A DNA stretch of 64,000 nt from Tolypothrix brevis GSE-NOS-MK-07-07A (GCA_019358985.1 JAHHIJ010000004.1:62001-126000); one strand, 5' to 3'; positions 44,594-53,034 are shown, counted from the first letter of the stretch. A program made the numbers and translations. The notes: generated from the letters alone by a model not told the origin.

Positions 44594-45496
44594 ATGACCT
44601 ATAAGCAACCAGCGCAACTCAAATCAGAGATTATAGCAATGCCAACGTGGTTACGTCGTCCGATTGGCAAAGCTAGTGAACTCTCGACGGTACAACGCAT
44701 TATTAAGCAACGCCAAATTCACACGATTTGTGAAGAAGGACGTTGCCCCAATCGCGGGGAATGCTACTCCCAAAAAACGGCAACTTTTTTACTCATGGGT
44801 CCCACATGTACGCGGTCTTGCGCTTTTTGTCAAGTAGATAAAGGTCATGCACCTATGCCTCTGGATTCCTCAGAACCGCTGCATGTGGCAGAATCAGTGC
44901 AGCTTTTGGGATTACGTTATGTGGTATTGACTTCTGTGGCTCGTGATGACCTACCAGATCAAGGAGCGGGTCATTTTGTCAAGACGATGGAAACTATCCG
45001 CGCTTTGAACCCAGAAGCTCAAATCGAAGTGCTAACACCTGACTTTTGGGGTGGGGTTGTTGGTGAAGAAGGTCAACGCCAACGGATAGAAATGATTGTC
45101 AAAGCGCACCCTGCTTGTTACAACCACAATATTGAAACGGTGCGACGGTTGCAAGGTCCTGTGCGACGAGGTGCGAAGTACGATCGCTCGCTAAGGGTGC
45201 TTTCTCTAGTCAAAGAGATTCAGCCGACAATTCCCACCAAATCAGGTTTGATGCTGGGACATGGTGAAACCATTGAGGAAGTCATTGAAACAATGGCGGA
45301 TCTGAGAACTGTAAGATGCGATCGCCTCACTATCGGTCAGTATATGCGTCCTTCATTAGAACATCTGCCAGTACAAAAATATTGGACACCCAAAGAATTT
45401 GATGAGCTTGCTATTATAGCACAAGAAATGGGATTTAGCCACGTTCGTTCTGCTCCTCTAGTTCGCAGTTCCTACCACGCCGGCGAAAGCCCTTGA
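44594..45496 (+). CDS. lipA: Lipoyl synthase
   Basis: A 300-residue radical-SAM enzyme that inserts two sulfur atoms into protein-bound octanoyl chains to make lipoyl groups. The auxiliary cluster ligands are in '[12 protein letters not shown]' (CX4CX5C, about 46-57) and the radical-SAM ligands in 'CTRSCAFC' (CX3CX2C, about 73-80). '[17 protein letters not shown]' and 'HNIETVRRL' and the C-terminal 'VRSSYHAGE', which donates the serine ligand of the auxiliary cluster, are all present. A MITE begins at the base following the TGA stop codon. Confidence 0.96.
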   Translation: MTYKQPAQLKSEIIAMPTWLRRPIGKASELSTVQRIIKQRQIHTICEEGRCPNRGECYSQKTATFLLMGPTCTRSCAFCQVDKGHAPMPLDSSEPLHVAESVQLLGLRYVVLTSVARDDLPDQGAGHFVKTMETIRALNPEAQIEVLTPDFWGGVVGEEGQRQRIEMIVKAHPACYNHNIETVRRLQGPVRRGAKYDRSLRVLSLVKEIQPTIPTKSGLMLGHGETIEEVIETMADLRTVRCDRLTIGQYMRPSLEHLPVQKYWTPKEFDELAIIAQEMGFSHVRSAPLVRSSYHAGESP

Positions 45497-45594
45497 TAGA
45501 CATAGACGTGAAAATGAATGTAGAGACGTAGCACTGCTACGTCTCTACATGGGTTTCAGATAACGCATCATTAATTTCTGGCTGGAGATGTCTA
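45497..45594. mobile_element. MITE, family A, complete 98-bp copy
   Basis: Left end tagacatagacgtgaaaatg, hairpin gacgtagca-ctgctacgtc (45527-45546), inner phrase reversed 'cagataacgcatcattaatt', right end ctggagatgtcta. TA at both ends. Starts directly after the lipA stop codon. Confidence 0.88.
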
Positions 45595-45740
45595 ATAAAA
45601 TGGGGGGGATGGGGCAGGGGAGGAGGGGCAAATTATTTCTTCTTTCTTGCCCCTTTCCCCTTTTCCCCTCTTCAAATGCCCTATAATACATTTTGTTGAC
45701 TGGTGCTGTTTTAGGGTACAAAATCCACAAAAATATTTTT

Positions 45741-46150
45741 GATGAGTGTCGCTAAATGTCAGGAACCCTAGCCGTCATGCATAGGGCTTGCATGAGAAAT
45801 CATCAAGCCATTCTGACCCGACCACCTAGTAATAGGTAGCCGTTATTTGAGTCACGACACCTTGGGATACGCAGCCAGTCCCCCGCTTTGTCGCTTGTAA
45901 TTAAATAGTTCTAAGGTCACTGGAACAGTGTTACAAGCCCAACAAGCTCTTATAACTGGTCAAGGCTAACTTTACCCCGGAAGGGAGGGACGAAAGTCCA
46001 AACATTATGCGTACAGGATTGGGAGACTTGAAACGGTAATTGTCCCGTTGAAAGTGCAACACAAAAGCACACCGAACTAACCTTTTCCCTTGGCGGTAAT
46101 GGAGTAAATATAAAGTCGTCCTATAAGGACGGGGTTTCTACCCATTTTTT
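45741..46150 (+). ncRNA. Structured RNA element, candidate ORF-less HEARO / IscB omega-RNA
   Basis: About 410 bp with dense base-pairing potential and no open frame. A long-range stem gtgtcg (45746)/cgacac (45855) closes a domain containing ccta-gccgtcatgca-tagg and acctagtaataggt hairpins; then cttgtaa/ttacaag (45895/45930) around cactg-gaa-cagtg; ggac-gaaa-gtcc (45988); acgg...ccgt; gtgc...gcac; and at the 3' end cgtcc-tataa-ggacg and ggg-tttct-accc. Both borders are 'tttttgatga' (45736-45745 and 46147-46156), giving a direct repeat typical of the GATGA-type target of HEARO elements. The closest known class is the RNA that guides IscB; the nuclease gene is missing here. Class assignment is from memory. 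Confidence 0.5.
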
Positions 46151-46203
46151 TGATGACGACACTTTGCTATTTGTTAAGAAGAGTGTAATTAGGAGAGGAA
46201 ACT

Positions 46204-46365
46204 ATGACAGCTCAAGCCAAGAAACCTACAAATCCAAAAGTCGGTGCAGAAGTAGCTCAAACCGGCGCTAAAGCTCCATTTCCCTTTCGCACCGGAATCA
46301 GTTTATTTCTCCTAGCTGGTAATTTCCTGATAGCAGCAATTTACTTCCATCTGGTTGACTTTTAA
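46204..46365 (+). CDS. psaX: Photosystem I subunit PsaX-like protein
   Basis: A 53-residue protein too short for usual ORF lists. A polar N-terminal part rich in Ala, Lys and Pro is followed by 'FPFRTGISLFLLAGNFLIAA' and 'IYFHLVDF', one membrane helix. The 'FRT...LLLA.NFL.AA.YF' pattern is that of PsaX, a peripheral one-helix subunit of photosystem I that binds a chlorophyll. 'aggagagg' sits 7 bp ahead of the ATG, an excellent ribosome binding site. It follows the structured RNA element by 54 bp, so that element may lie in its leader. Confidence 0.75.
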   Translation: MTAQAKKPTNPKVGAEVAQTGAKAPFPFRTGISLFLLAGNFLIAAIYFHLVDF

Positions 46366-46456
46366 TCATTAGGCTCTTGTCAAGAGTGAGGAGTCAAGAG
46401 TCAAGAGTTAAAATTTTGACCATTGACTTTTGACTCTTAATTGGATTTGGTGTTGC

Positions 46457-47329
46457 TCAAATCGTACCTTTGAATAAACCTTTGGGACGAATTAGCAGCA
46501 CCAAAATCATAATGAACAGCGCTACACCTTGTTTATACTGAGAACCTAGTCCAGGGATGATGGTGCTGACTTCTTGAACTATACCGATGATAAAAGCTGC
46601 TGCGATCGCTCCATAAGGATTGCCAATTCCCCCCAGAATCACTGAGGCAAACATAGGTAAAATTAAAAACCAGCCCATGTTCGGACGCACAGCTGTAATT
46701 AACCCGTACATACTGCCTCCCAAAGATGTGAGCGTCCCGGCAATTATCCAAGTCCAGACAATTACAGAGTCAACATTAATACCAGAAACTCTCGCCAAAT
46801 CCAAATCGTCTGCAACCGCTCGCATAGCTTTACCAATTTTGGTATTTTGTAAAAGATAATGCAGCGCCAAAATTGCCAACGTCGCTAAGAACAAAACCAG
46901 CAATTGATTTTGCGGCACTTTTAAACCTGCAATATCTAAAGCAGGAGTAATGGGTAAATTGTAATTTTGGTTACTACCACCCCAAACCAAGATAATGGCA
47001 TTGCGAAGAAATAATGCCAGTCCAATGGACATAATAATCAGAGTAGTAGAGGTAGCACGGATAGAGCGCATCCTTGACCACAGAAGCTTTTCCGACAACA
47101 CCATTACTGCTACTGTTCCGAAGCTCGCTAGTACCATCGACAGCCAAATATTTATGCCAAGATTATTTAAGAGCCATGTAAAATAAGCTCCCAATGTGAG
47201 AAAATCACCGTGGGCAAAGTTAGATAACCGTAAAATCCCATAGGTTAAAGTCAGTCCAACGGCTGCCAGAGCAATAATGCTCCCTACAGCAATTCCATTA
47301 ACAATTAATTGAGCTAGTTGTGCATTCAT
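46457..47329 (-). CDS. Branched-chain amino acid ABC transporter permease (LivH / NatD type)
   Basis: A 290-residue inner-membrane permease with about eight helices. Family marks are 'NGIAVGSIIALAAVGLTLTYGILRLSNFAHGDFLTLGAY' at the N-terminus, 'AVADDLDLARVSGINVDSVIVWTWIIAGTLTSLGGSMYGL' (the EAA-like coupling loop) and 'ASVILGGIGNPYGAIAAAFIIGIVQE'. In Anabaena the related NatC/NatD permeases take up neutral amino acids. I start at ATG 47329; an upstream Met at 47413 would add 28 residues encoded by a low-complexity purine tract and is unlikely. No other transporter subunit is adjacent, so the other subunits must be encoded elsewhere. Confidence 0.92.
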   Translation of the reverse strand: MNAQLAQLIVNGIAVGSIIALAAVGLTLTYGILRLSNFAHGDFLTLGAYFTWLLNNLGINIWLSMVLASFGTVAVMVLSEKLLWSRMRSIRATSTTLIIMSIGLALFLRNAIILVWGGSNQNYNLPITPALDIAGLKVPQNQLLVLFLATLAILALHYLLQNTKIGKAMRAVADDLDLARVSGINVDSVIVWTWIIAGTLTSLGGSMYGLITAVRPNMGWFLILPMFASVILGGIGNPYGAIAAAFIIGIVQEVSTIIPGLGSQYKQGVALFIMILVLLIRPKGLFKGTI

Positions 47330-47861
47330 AGTGAAGGGGAAAGGGGAAAGGGGGAAAGGAAAAGGGGGAAAAATTTTATTTCTAGGACTTACGCACTCGT
47401 TACCAGAAAACAAGTTTTTGAGATTGCTTCCTGCCGTCGCAATGACGGAAATACGTAATCTGTGCGTAAGTCCTGATTTCTTGGGTGCAACCTTTTTCCC
47501 TCATGAAATTCCCTACTTCCCAGTCTTTCTTGTAAAAAAAATGCCATTTTTTCGATTTATGTGTTAAAACCACATGAGTGACCAAAGAGAATGAGTGACC
47601 AAAGAGACAGGGGAGCAAAGGGGAAAACTCCGGATTCCCCTGCCAAAAGGGATTCAGAGCAACTACATTTATGTATGGGGTTCTCCCTTCTGCCCCTTGT
47701 CCTGTTCAATGATTGTGTTTCTACTAATGTCATTTATGCATACTGTTACACTAGACGCTACTAGTTATGAGTTATGAATCAAAATAATTCGTATCTAAGT
47801 ATACATAAAACCTTATTCGCACCTTGATCAAAACTATATTTCTTGAGCGGTCTAGTTGACC
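47330..47861. other. Intergenic region: purine tract, MITE and promoters
   Basis: Positions 47333-47372 are G/A only apart from few bases. Then follows a MITE (47384-47474). 'catgagtgaccaaagagaa' and 'atgagtgaccaaagagac' at 47571-47608 form an 18-bp direct repeat. The remaining sequence up to 47861 holds the divergent promoters; no gene is seen. Confidence 0.55.
47384..47474. mobile_element. MITE with aggacttacgca ends
   Basis: Ends aggacttacgcact and the inverse tgtgcgtaagtcct, 12-13 bp inverted, 91 bp in total; centre 'attgcttcctgccgtcgcaat'. This is a common Nostocales element and the only copy in the window. Confidence 0.85.
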
Positions 47862-49628
47862 ATGCAGCAGTATTCAAGCTTACCAGAACAGAACTCTCAG
47901 GTAGATACAAGTACAAAACTTTTGACCTCAATTGAGCAACTTCGCGCCGATTTGTGGCTCGAATGCACTTTAAATAACTTGCAAAGTCGGCTCAACGATT
48001 ATCTGCTTTCTAGTTGTACTATAGAAGCAGAAATTTTCCAGATAGTTGTAAACGAACTCAATAGTGCTTTAAATATTGATGAAGTAGCGATCGCTTTGTT
48101 TCAACCACTAGAAACAGTTGGCAAAATTTGCTATACTTCTCGGTCATCATCCAGGCTGATTTCCAACACCGTAAAAAAGCTACAATTTAGCTTGCAAGAA
48201 GCGATAGACATTGAAGATTTACAGAAATTAGAAAACCAACAACCGCCGAATGCTTGGCGGTTAGCTGAGGATTTTGACGGTGTTGCGAGCTGGTTAATTA
48301 TCGTCACAGAATTACAAGAACCTAGTAGCGAATCACTAAAAACAGCACAAGTTAAACTTACATCAAAATTGATGGCTCGCGCCGCCAATCAATGTACGGT
48401 AGCTTTGGCACAACTGCAACAAATAAAATCTTTGCAGGAATGTTCTCAACATCTAGAAAGCTTTAATCAGCAACTAGAGCGCACTAATCAACTAAAAAAC
48501 CAGTTTCTCGCAAATACCAGCCACGAAATTCGCACACCGCTTAGTTCTATTATCGGTTTCACTCAGCTACTCTTAGCCCAAGGCTACGATCCCACAAGAG
48601 AACGTCACCAAGAGTATTTAAATATTATTCAGTCCAGCGGCAAGCACCTGCTAGCTTTAATTAACGATATTTTGGATCTGTCAAAAATTGAAGCAAATCA
48701 GCTAGAGGTGCAATGGGAAACCGTAAATGTCGCAACACTATGTAGTAATATTTTCGCTTTACTGAAAGAAAAAGCCGCTAATAAAAATTTGAAACTGCGT
48801 CTAGAGATAGATCCGAATGTCACAACTCTCGTAGGCGATTCTTTGCGACTCAAGCAAATGCTGTTAAACTTGCTGTTCAACGCGCTCAAGTTTACAACCA
48901 CAGGAAGCGTTGGGTTAAAGGTAGCTGTCAAAGGTGAATTTATGTATTTTACAGTTTGGGACACTGGTGCTGGCATCTCTAAAGAAAACCAAACTGAACT
49001 TTTTCAACCTTATTTCCAAATTCCAAATGCTGCTACCGATCGCGATGAAGGTACTGGTTTAGGATTAGCACTAACTCGGAAACTCGTCGAAATTCACAGT
49101 GGCTGGTTGAAAGTAGAATCTAAAGTTAATGAAGGTTCCCATTTTACCATCGTACTTCCCTTGATGCAGAAACAGGAAGAGGGGGTAGAGACGTTCCGGC
49201 GGAACGTCTCTAGGTCAGACAAGGGAAATGGGGTTAATTTCAATATTACCTCATCATCAAAGATTTTGCTAGTGGAAGATGATTTGCCCAATGCCAAACT
49301 GATAAAAACTTATTTAGAAAAATTGGGTTATCAAGTAACTTGGGTAAAAAAAGCTACCCAAATGTGGCAAGCTATCACACAGTTGCAGCCTGCGTTGATT
49401 TTAATGGATGTGTATTTACCAGATGAAAATGGCTTGAAACTAGTACGGCAACTACGAGAAAATCAGCAGTATAAAACGATTCCGATAATAGCCCAAACAG
49501 CAATGGCAATGAAAGGCGATCGCGAAATCTGTCTCGCTGCTGGAGTCAATGACTATATTTCTAAACCGATTGATTTGCCACTTTTAGCAACTTTGGTAGC
49601 AAAATACAGCAGATTAGGGAATGGGTAA
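47862..49628 (+). CDS. Hybrid histidine kinase with C-terminal receiver
   Basis: A 588-residue soluble sensor. The first 185 residues resemble a degenerate GAF domain (helix, 'EIFQIVVNELNSALNIDEVAIALFQPL'). Then HisKA with 'NTSHEIRTPLSSIIGFTQLL' (phospho-His221), HATPase_c with 'NLLFNALKFT', 'VWDTGAGI' and 'DEGTGLGLALTRKLVEIHSG', and a C-terminal receiver with 'LLVEDD', phosphoacceptor Asp in 'LILMDVYLPDENGL' and 'YISKPID'. ATG 47862 is preferred over the TTG two codons upstream. Between ATPase and receiver, the linker contains a MITE core hairpin (ETFRRNVS), inserted in frame. A MITE abuts the stop codon. Input signal unknown. Confidence 0.93.
   Translation: MQQYSSLPEQNSQVDTSTKLLTSIEQLRADLWLECTLNNLQSRLNDYLLSSCTIEAEIFQIVVNELNSALNIDEVAIALFQPLETVGKICYTSRSSSRLISNTVKKLQFSLQEAIDIEDLQKLENQQPPNAWRLAEDFDGVASWLIIVTELQEPSSESLKTAQVKLTSKLMARAANQCTVALAQLQQIKSLQECSQHLESFNQQLERTNQLKNQFLANTSHEIRTPLSSIIGFTQLLLAQGYDPTRERHQEYLNIIQSSGKHLLALINDILDLSKIEANQLEVQWETVNVATLCSNIFALLKEKAANKNLKLRLEIDPNVTTLVGDSLRLKQMLLNLLFNALKFTTTGSVGLKVAVKGEFMYFTVWDTGAGISKENQTELFQPYFQIPNAATDRDEGTGLGLALTRKLVEIHSGWLKVESKVNEGSHFTIVLPLMQKQEEGVETFRRNVSRSDKGNGVNFNITSSSKILLVEDDLPNAKLIKTYLEKLGYQVTWVKKATQMWQAITQLQPALILMDVYLPDENGLKLVRQLRENQQYKTIPIIAQTAMAMKGDREICLAAGVNDYISKPIDLPLLATLVAKYSRLGNG
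49183..49213. repeat. MITE core hairpin inside the hybrid kinase gene
   Basis: ggtagagacgttccggcgg-aacgtctct: arms gagacgttcc and ggaacgtctc around ggc. It codes for VETFRRNVSR in the linker between HATPase and receiver, without breaking the frame. Confidence 0.88.
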
Positions 49629-49721
49629 TAAACATCTGTTGGAAAAGAGGTAAAGACTATTCTGTGCTACGTCTCTACAAGGGTTTGGGGCAACGCAAAA
49701 TAAAAGAGCGGTCGATGTCTA
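49629..49721. mobile_element. MITE, family A, complete 93-bp copy
   Basis: Ends taaacatctgttgg and gatgtcta (one mismatch to the usual tagacatc). Inside, a decayed core 'gtaaagactattctgtgcta' / 'cgtctctac' and the reversed inner phrase 'tttggggcaacgcaaaata'. Starts directly after the stop codon of the hybrid kinase. Confidence 0.8.
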
Positions 49722-49833
49722 ATGGGTAATTGTTCCTTTCCCTTTTCCCCTCTGAAAATCCCCAATTCCTTCTACCACATGCCTACAATAGAATTTGTTA
49801 GGCTGAATACGGTTTTGGGTGGATCTGCAAATG

Positions 49834-50661
49834 ATGCTGACAGAGAAACTTGAGCAACTAAGAACTTTGTTTAAAGAAATGGAGCAGGCTTTAATTGCCT
49901 ACTCTGGTGGGATTGATAGCACTTTGGTTGCTAAGATTGCTTATGATGTTTTAGGCGATCGCGCAATGGCAGTGACGGCTGTTTCTCCGAGTCTTTTGCC
50001 AGAGGAGTTGGAAGACGCGATTCTTCAAGCGGCAACTATTGGGATTTCTCATCAAATCGTCCAGACGCACGAGATGGAAAATCCTAATTACACATCTAAC
50101 CCCGTCAACCGGTGTTATTTTTGTAAAAGTGAATTGCACGACACTCTCAAACCTTTAGCTTTGAAGTTGGGTTATCCCTATGTTGTGGATGGTGTGAATG
50201 CTGATGATTTACATGATTATCGTCCAGGAATTCGTGCCGCAAAAGAAAGAGGTGCGCGATCGCCTTTAGCAGAAGTTAATATTTCTAAAGTTGAAGTTCG
50301 CCAACTTTCGCAACAACTAAGTTTACCTTGGTGGGATAAACCTGCTCAACCTTGTCTGAGTTCGCGTTTTCCCTATGGTGAAGAAATTACTGTTGCTAAG
50401 TTGCAAAGAGTAGGAAGAGCGGAAATTTACTTGCGGAAGTTAGGTTTGAAGAATTTGCGGGTACGTTCTGATGGAGATACCGCACGAATTGAATTATCAC
50501 CAGAACAAATCAAAGAGTTTGTCTTAACGACAGATTTACCAACAATTGTTTCTGCATTTCAAAACTTGGGATTTCTCTATGTAACTTTGGATTTAGAAGG
50601 TTATCGTAGCGGTAAGTTAAATCAAGTTTTAAATCGCGAAACTTTGAGTCTTAAAGTTTAG
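49834..50661 (+). CDS. larE: ATP-dependent sacrificial sulfur transferase LarE
   Basis: A PP-loop ATPase of about 275 residues. The ATP loop is 'AYSGGIDSTLVAK' near the N-terminus. 'VNRCYFCKSELHDTL' and 'KPAQPCLSSRFPYGEEIT' carry conserved cysteines; the Cys of PCLSSR corresponds to the residue that is sacrificed as sulfur donor in LarE of lactobacilli. The enzyme makes the nickel-pincer nucleotide with LarB and LarC, which are not in this window. Starts possible at 49819 (GTG), 49831 and 49834 (ATG); an ATG at 49831 or 49834 is likeliest. Confidence 0.9.
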   Translation: MLTEKLEQLRTLFKEMEQALIAYSGGIDSTLVAKIAYDVLGDRAMAVTAVSPSLLPEELEDAILQAATIGISHQIVQTHEMENPNYTSNPVNRCYFCKSELHDTLKPLALKLGYPYVVDGVNADDLHDYRPGIRAAKERGARSPLAEVNISKVEVRQLSQQLSLPWWDKPAQPCLSSRFPYGEEITVAKLQRVGRAEIYLRKLGLKNLRVRSDGDTARIELSPEQIKEFVLTTDLPTIVSAFQNLGFLYVTLDLEGYRSGKLNQVLNRETLSLKV

Positions 50662-50667
50662 ATTTTG

Positions 50668-50702
50668 ATTCGTAGTAAGCACAAAGCGTGCTTACTACGA
50701 AA
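50668..50702. terminator. Long hairpin between convergent genes
   Basis: ttcgtagtaagca-caaagcg-tgcttactacgaa is a 13-bp perfect stem, directly after larE and at the end of the Uma2 gene on the other strand. It can terminate either transcript; no long T-run follows. Confidence 0.7.
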
Positions 50703-51269
50703 TCAATTAACTTTTAGCCAGTCAAATATATCTGCTGCTCGTATCTGCCAATCTGCTAAAACATCAAGAACAGGTAATTTATCATTATCATATTTTACTA
50801 CTGGCAATTGATTAGGTTGAAATACCATCACTGATTTATCATTATTGTCAATGAACCAACCTAGTTTTGTTCCCTGGTTAATACAAAAAATAATTTTATC
50901 AATGACGCGGTTAGGATATTGGTCAGGTGATAAAATTTCAATTGTCCAATCTGGATAGCTTTCAAATCTGTTAGCAATCTCTCCATTTTCATCAGTTGGG
51001 ATGCGTGACCATTCAAATACAGTAATATCTGGAACTAAAGAACGTCCCCCAAATGTGCAGCGTAACTCGGTTAATGCTAATGCTAGCTTTTGTGATTCAC
51101 TTACCTGATTAATAGCAGTTGATAAACGGGTTTGGATTATGCTATGTTTACCCTGAGCCATTGGTTTTTGGTAGATTTTACCGTCAACATATTCGCTAGC
51201 TGGTTTGGTTTCTGGCAATTGCAGAAATTCTTCTAAGGAAAGTTTGGATGATAACTGAGTTGATACCAT
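50703..51269 (-). CDS. Uma2-family protein
   Basis: A 188-residue, full-length Uma2 protein. 'SLEEFLQLPETKPASEYVDGKIYQKP' is the N-terminal part of this subgroup, 'SLVPDITVFEW' has the PD motif (about 82-92), and 'YPDWTIEILSPDQYPNRVIDKIIFCINQGTKLGWFIDNNDKSVMVF' in outline is the core (about 105-150). It is diverged from the other Uma2 proteins in the window, so it was not produced by the local duplication at 1.5-4.3 kb. The function of the family is unknown. Confidence 0.87.
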   Translation of the reverse strand: MVSTQLSSKLSLEEFLQLPETKPASEYVDGKIYQKPMAQGKHSIIQTRLSTAINQVSESQKLALALTELRCTFGGRSLVPDITVFEWSRIPTDENGEIANRFESYPDWTIEILSPDQYPNRVIDKIIFCINQGTKLGWFIDNNDKSVMVFQPNQLPVVKYDNDKLPVLDVLADWQIRAADIFDWLKVN

Positions 51270-51288
51270 TAGTAATTTTTTTATAAAT

Positions 51289-52419
51289 TTACTTAAGCGA
51301 TCGCTTACTTTTATTCGCTGTAATTTTAGTTTCTACTTGCTGTAGTGCCGATCGCCAAACATCATATCCACTGGTTGACAAATGTAACCCATCTGTGGTT
51401 AAATCTTCTCGCAAATTACCTTCAGAATCTGTAAACCAATTATGGATATTCAGATAATTTACTTGTTGTTCTTTGGCAATTTCGGCAAGTTGCTCGTTAA
51501 TATGGCGAATTCGGCTATTAGGAATTTTCGCCTGACGAGTAGGCAAAATTGATTGGATAATAATTAAACTTTCTGGGTGACTCTGCTTCAGAGTACGAAT
51601 AATCCGGCGATGATTACGTAAAATTGTTTCATCACTAGCACCATTGCGTAAATCGTTGATTCCCGCCATGACGTAAATCACATCAGGTCGAGTTTTAGAG
51701 AAGAAAGATAATCTTTTTAATATACCACTGGAAGTATCTCCAGATATTCCTTGATTCAGCCATAATTTCCCGGTAGGTAATTTTCGAGCGGGAAACCACA
51801 TGCTCAAAGAATCACCAACTAAAACATTAAGATGATTTGCTCCTTGACCATGAGCGATCGCTTTCGCTTCTAAGGCTAATAAAGTTTTCCAGTCTTCATA
51901 AGTTAGTTGATGTTTGTTTCTTGAGCGGACAAGGGATTCACCTGATGGCGATCGCTTGTCTGCGATCCGCTCTGCGATCGCGGAGCGTACGTTATCATCA
52001 TCGAAACGGGTGTAAATCTGACCTGTTTTCAGAGCAGCTAATCTTTGGTAATAAAGTTCTTTACCCGATACCAGCGTGGGTTCTAATGGTTCGGAATCTA
52101 TTCTAAATGAAGACTCTCTTTGTGCCGACAATACCTGATTGCTGAACTCTGGTGGGGAGATTTCCGCACTAGGGGCGATTTTCTCTTCTACAGTTCGTGG
52201 CAAACTTTCTAAATAAGGCGATAACGGGTTGCTAAATTCTGGTAAGGAGATTTCCACAACAGGGATAATTTTCTCACCTACACTTGGCAGCGAACCTTGT
52301 TTTAAATTCCACAGCACTGGATGATTTTCTAGTTGAATCATCGATAACTGTGGAAGACCCGACGCTGGTATTGCCAATCCTGTCAACAAGCTTGCTGCCA
52401 AAAGATAAGAATCCCTCAT
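51289..52419 (-). CDS. Secreted SGNH/GDSL hydrolase
   Basis: A 376-residue protein with a signal peptide (about 1-22, 'LLAASLLTGLAIPASG') and a C-terminal SGNH esterase domain (about 195-365): block I 'VLVGDSLSMWFP' with the nucleophilic Ser, block III 'VMAGINDLRNG' with the Asn, and block V 'TTDGLHLSTSGY' with Asp and His. Likely a lipase, esterase or acyl-sugar hydrolase in the periplasm; substrate unknown. The spacer region holds a tandem duplication: 'SLPSVGEKIIPVVEISLPEF' and 'SLPRTVEEKIAPSAEISPPEF'. A HIP1-rich repeat (51944-51993) encodes 'RSAIAERIADKRSPSGE' in frame. Confidence 0.9.
   Translation of the reverse strand: MRDSYLLAASLLTGLAIPASGLPQLSMIQLENHPVLWNLKQGSLPSVGEKIIPVVEISLPEFSNPLSPYLESLPRTVEEKIAPSAEISPPEFSNQVLSAQRESSFRIDSEPLEPTLVSGKELYYQRLAALKTGQIYTRFDDDNVRSAIAERIADKRSPSGESLVRSRNKHQLTYEDWKTLLALEAKAIAHGQGANHLNVLVGDSLSMWFPARKLPTGKLWLNQGISGDTSSGILKRLSFFSKTRPDVIYVMAGINDLRNGASDETILRNHRRIIRTLKQSHPESLIIIQSILPTRQAKIPNSRIRHINEQLAEIAKEQQVNYLNIHNWFTDSEGNLREDLTTDGLHLSTSGYDVWRSALQQVETKITANKSKRSLK
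51944..51993. repeat. HIP1-containing repeat inserted in the SGNH hydrolase gene
   Basis: 'ctgatggcgatcgcttgtct' then 'gcgatccgctctgcgatcgc' 'ggagcgtacg': two HIP1 sites and a 'cgctctgcgatcgcggagcg' hairpin. Similar phrases are common intergenic repeats in Nostocales. Read in frame it adds a charged stretch between the spacer and the catalytic domain. Confidence 0.7.
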
Positions 52420-52694
52420 AGTTTTTATCTCTCCTCTAGTCGCTGCTTTTCTTTAAGACAGCCAGGAAATGCTATCTTCAGGATAATTTTAGTTTTATTC
52501 AGAAACAATTGTACAGCGGTAGACAAGCTTTATTTCTCCCAATCTCGCTTACCCTAAGCAACTCGTTTATTAACTACAATATCTCAGAATTTACAGTTTT
52601 TCTGCAACCCTGTCAATATCGAGTTCCACAAGTTTTGATTTTTGAACAGATACGTCGGGTTGTTTGCAACTTACTTAACCAAAAGTTGCGGCAC

Positions 52695-52727
52695 AGATAC
52701 CCGACTTCTTCAAGAAGTCGGGTATCT
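52695..52727. repeat. Palindrome acccgacttcttcaagaagtcgggt
   Basis: A 16-bp perfect stem with one central base. A half copy, 'agaagtcgggtatct', lies 80 bp further on. A known repeat type in cyanobacterial genomes. Confidence 0.75.
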
Positions 52728-52934
52728 AAATCCAGCGATTTAGTGCATGGGGAATTTGTACAAAAGGATACATAGAATTGGCATAACACACCCTTGGATC
52801 TTAGAAGTCGGGTATCTTGAGCGGGATCTTGTTTTTTCACGAATCCTAAACGGGCGTAATCAAACGTAACTTAAAAATTTAGCCTTTACAAATTATACTG
52901 AACCATAAAGATAAACCTTTTGTGGGTTTATTAA

Positions 52935-53034
52935 TAGACATCTGGTAAAAAAGTAGAGACGTAGCAGTGCTACGTCTCATCAAGGGTTTCCGGCAACGCA
53001 TAATTAATTTATACCAGATGTCTAATAGAGTGTA
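52935..53034. mobile_element. MITE, family A, complete 100-bp copy
   Basis: Ends tagacatctggtaaaa and ttataccagatgtcta (inverted over about 13 bp); hairpin gacgtagca-gtgctacgtc (52957-52976); reversed inner phrase 'cggcaacgcataattaattt'. TA at both ends. Confidence 0.9.

Noticed and set aside
45741-46150. RNase P RNA, tmRNA or 6S RNA
   Set aside because: The conserved boxes of these RNAs are absent; the borders and hairpin pattern fit a mobile RNA element better.
47330-47413. N-terminal extension of the amino acid permease
   Set aside because: The 28 extra residues are encoded by a low-complexity purine tract found elsewhere as intergenic repeat.
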